64,000 nucleotides of DNA from Daphnia carinata (Eukaryota > Arthropoda > Branchiopoda > Diplostraca > Daphniidae), in NCBI RefSeq assembly GCF_022539665.2, contig NC_081332.1, positions 2,513,884 to 2,577,883 of the forward strand, in the 5' to 3' direction. Below the pieces are notes generated by a model that saw nothing but the letters and a program-made list of their open reading frames with translations, searched no databases and was not told the origin of the DNA. The translations under genes and the position numbers were made by a program. This document shows, in pieces, positions 63,806 through 64,000 of the stretch. Each line of letters opens with the position of its first letter. Positions within the stretch are counted from its first letter, which is position 1.

Positions 63806-64000
63806 AAGACGGAAATAAAGATGGTACGGTTTAGTATTGCCAAATTGGCTTTCACTTTATTTCGTATTGTGATTTGTGTGATTGGCAAATGTGTTTGTTT
63901 CGTTCCATTTTCCTTCCCATTATTTCCCCTCAAGCAATTTTGCGTATGATTTTACCTTTCACTGAGCACGCAATTTCACTGCACCTGCACCAATTCAATG
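63806..64000. other. right edge, no feature seen
   Basis: After the last repeat the sequence continues as ordinary AT-rich DNA. A plus-strand frame (63677-63949) spans the last unit and this edge and ends in a hydrophobic stretch, but it has no supporting features. Confidence 0.4.

Overview
The window reads as an arthropod nuclear scaffold, most likely a cladoceran crustacean such as Daphnia. The evidence is compact genes with many introns of about 55-100 bp, a divergent ionotropic receptor, an AA15 lytic polysaccharide monooxygenase, animal housekeeping genes (MRPS33, UPB1, GUCD1, TMEM248 and SLC4A11 families) and long satellite arrays. The species call is inference; no diagnostic marker is present.

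Left third (1-23400), gene-rich. It opens inside an intronless SecA-like ORF (to 4124, plus), which is bacterial in family but sits among spliced animal genes. Then come an ionotropic receptor (6127-8151, minus, 9 exons), mitochondrial ribosomal protein S33 (9491-10215, minus, 4 exons), a secreted Gly/Tyr/His-rich protein (11546-12624, minus, 3 exons), an AA15 LPMO with two C-terminal Cys-rich repeats (17286-18899, plus, 9 exons), a UPF0390 basic protein (19138-19521, minus), beta-ureidopropionase (19964-21626, plus, 9 exons), a GUCD1 homologue (21703-22856, minus, 6 exons) and the first exon of a TMEM248 homologue (23252-23400, plus), which is cut by a 100-N gap. Exon structures were rebuilt by hand from splice sites, phase continuity and family conservation. 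They are unrelated neighbours, arranged head-to-head or tail-to-tail, not an operon.

Middle (23501-59575), two abutting satellites. The first is a 141-bp satellite (about 75 copies, 10.6 kb) with a short inverted repeat in every monomer. The second is a macrosatellite of about 2681 bp (about 9.4 copies, 25.5 kb). Each macrosatellite unit combines a block of about 180-bp AT-rich subrepeats with a segment that looks like part of a multi-exon protein gene I do not recognise. Copies of that segment are broken at different places.

Right end (59576-64000). It holds five exons of the cytosolic domain of an SLC4A11-like transporter with a one-base frameshift and no membrane-domain exons. This fragment is flanked on both sides by related macrosatellite sequence. 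Further right are a possible orphan minus-strand promoter and an array of about eleven imperfect 115-145 bp repeats, each looking like a mini-exon bounded by splice sites. I found no tRNA, rRNA, CRISPR array or complete transposon.
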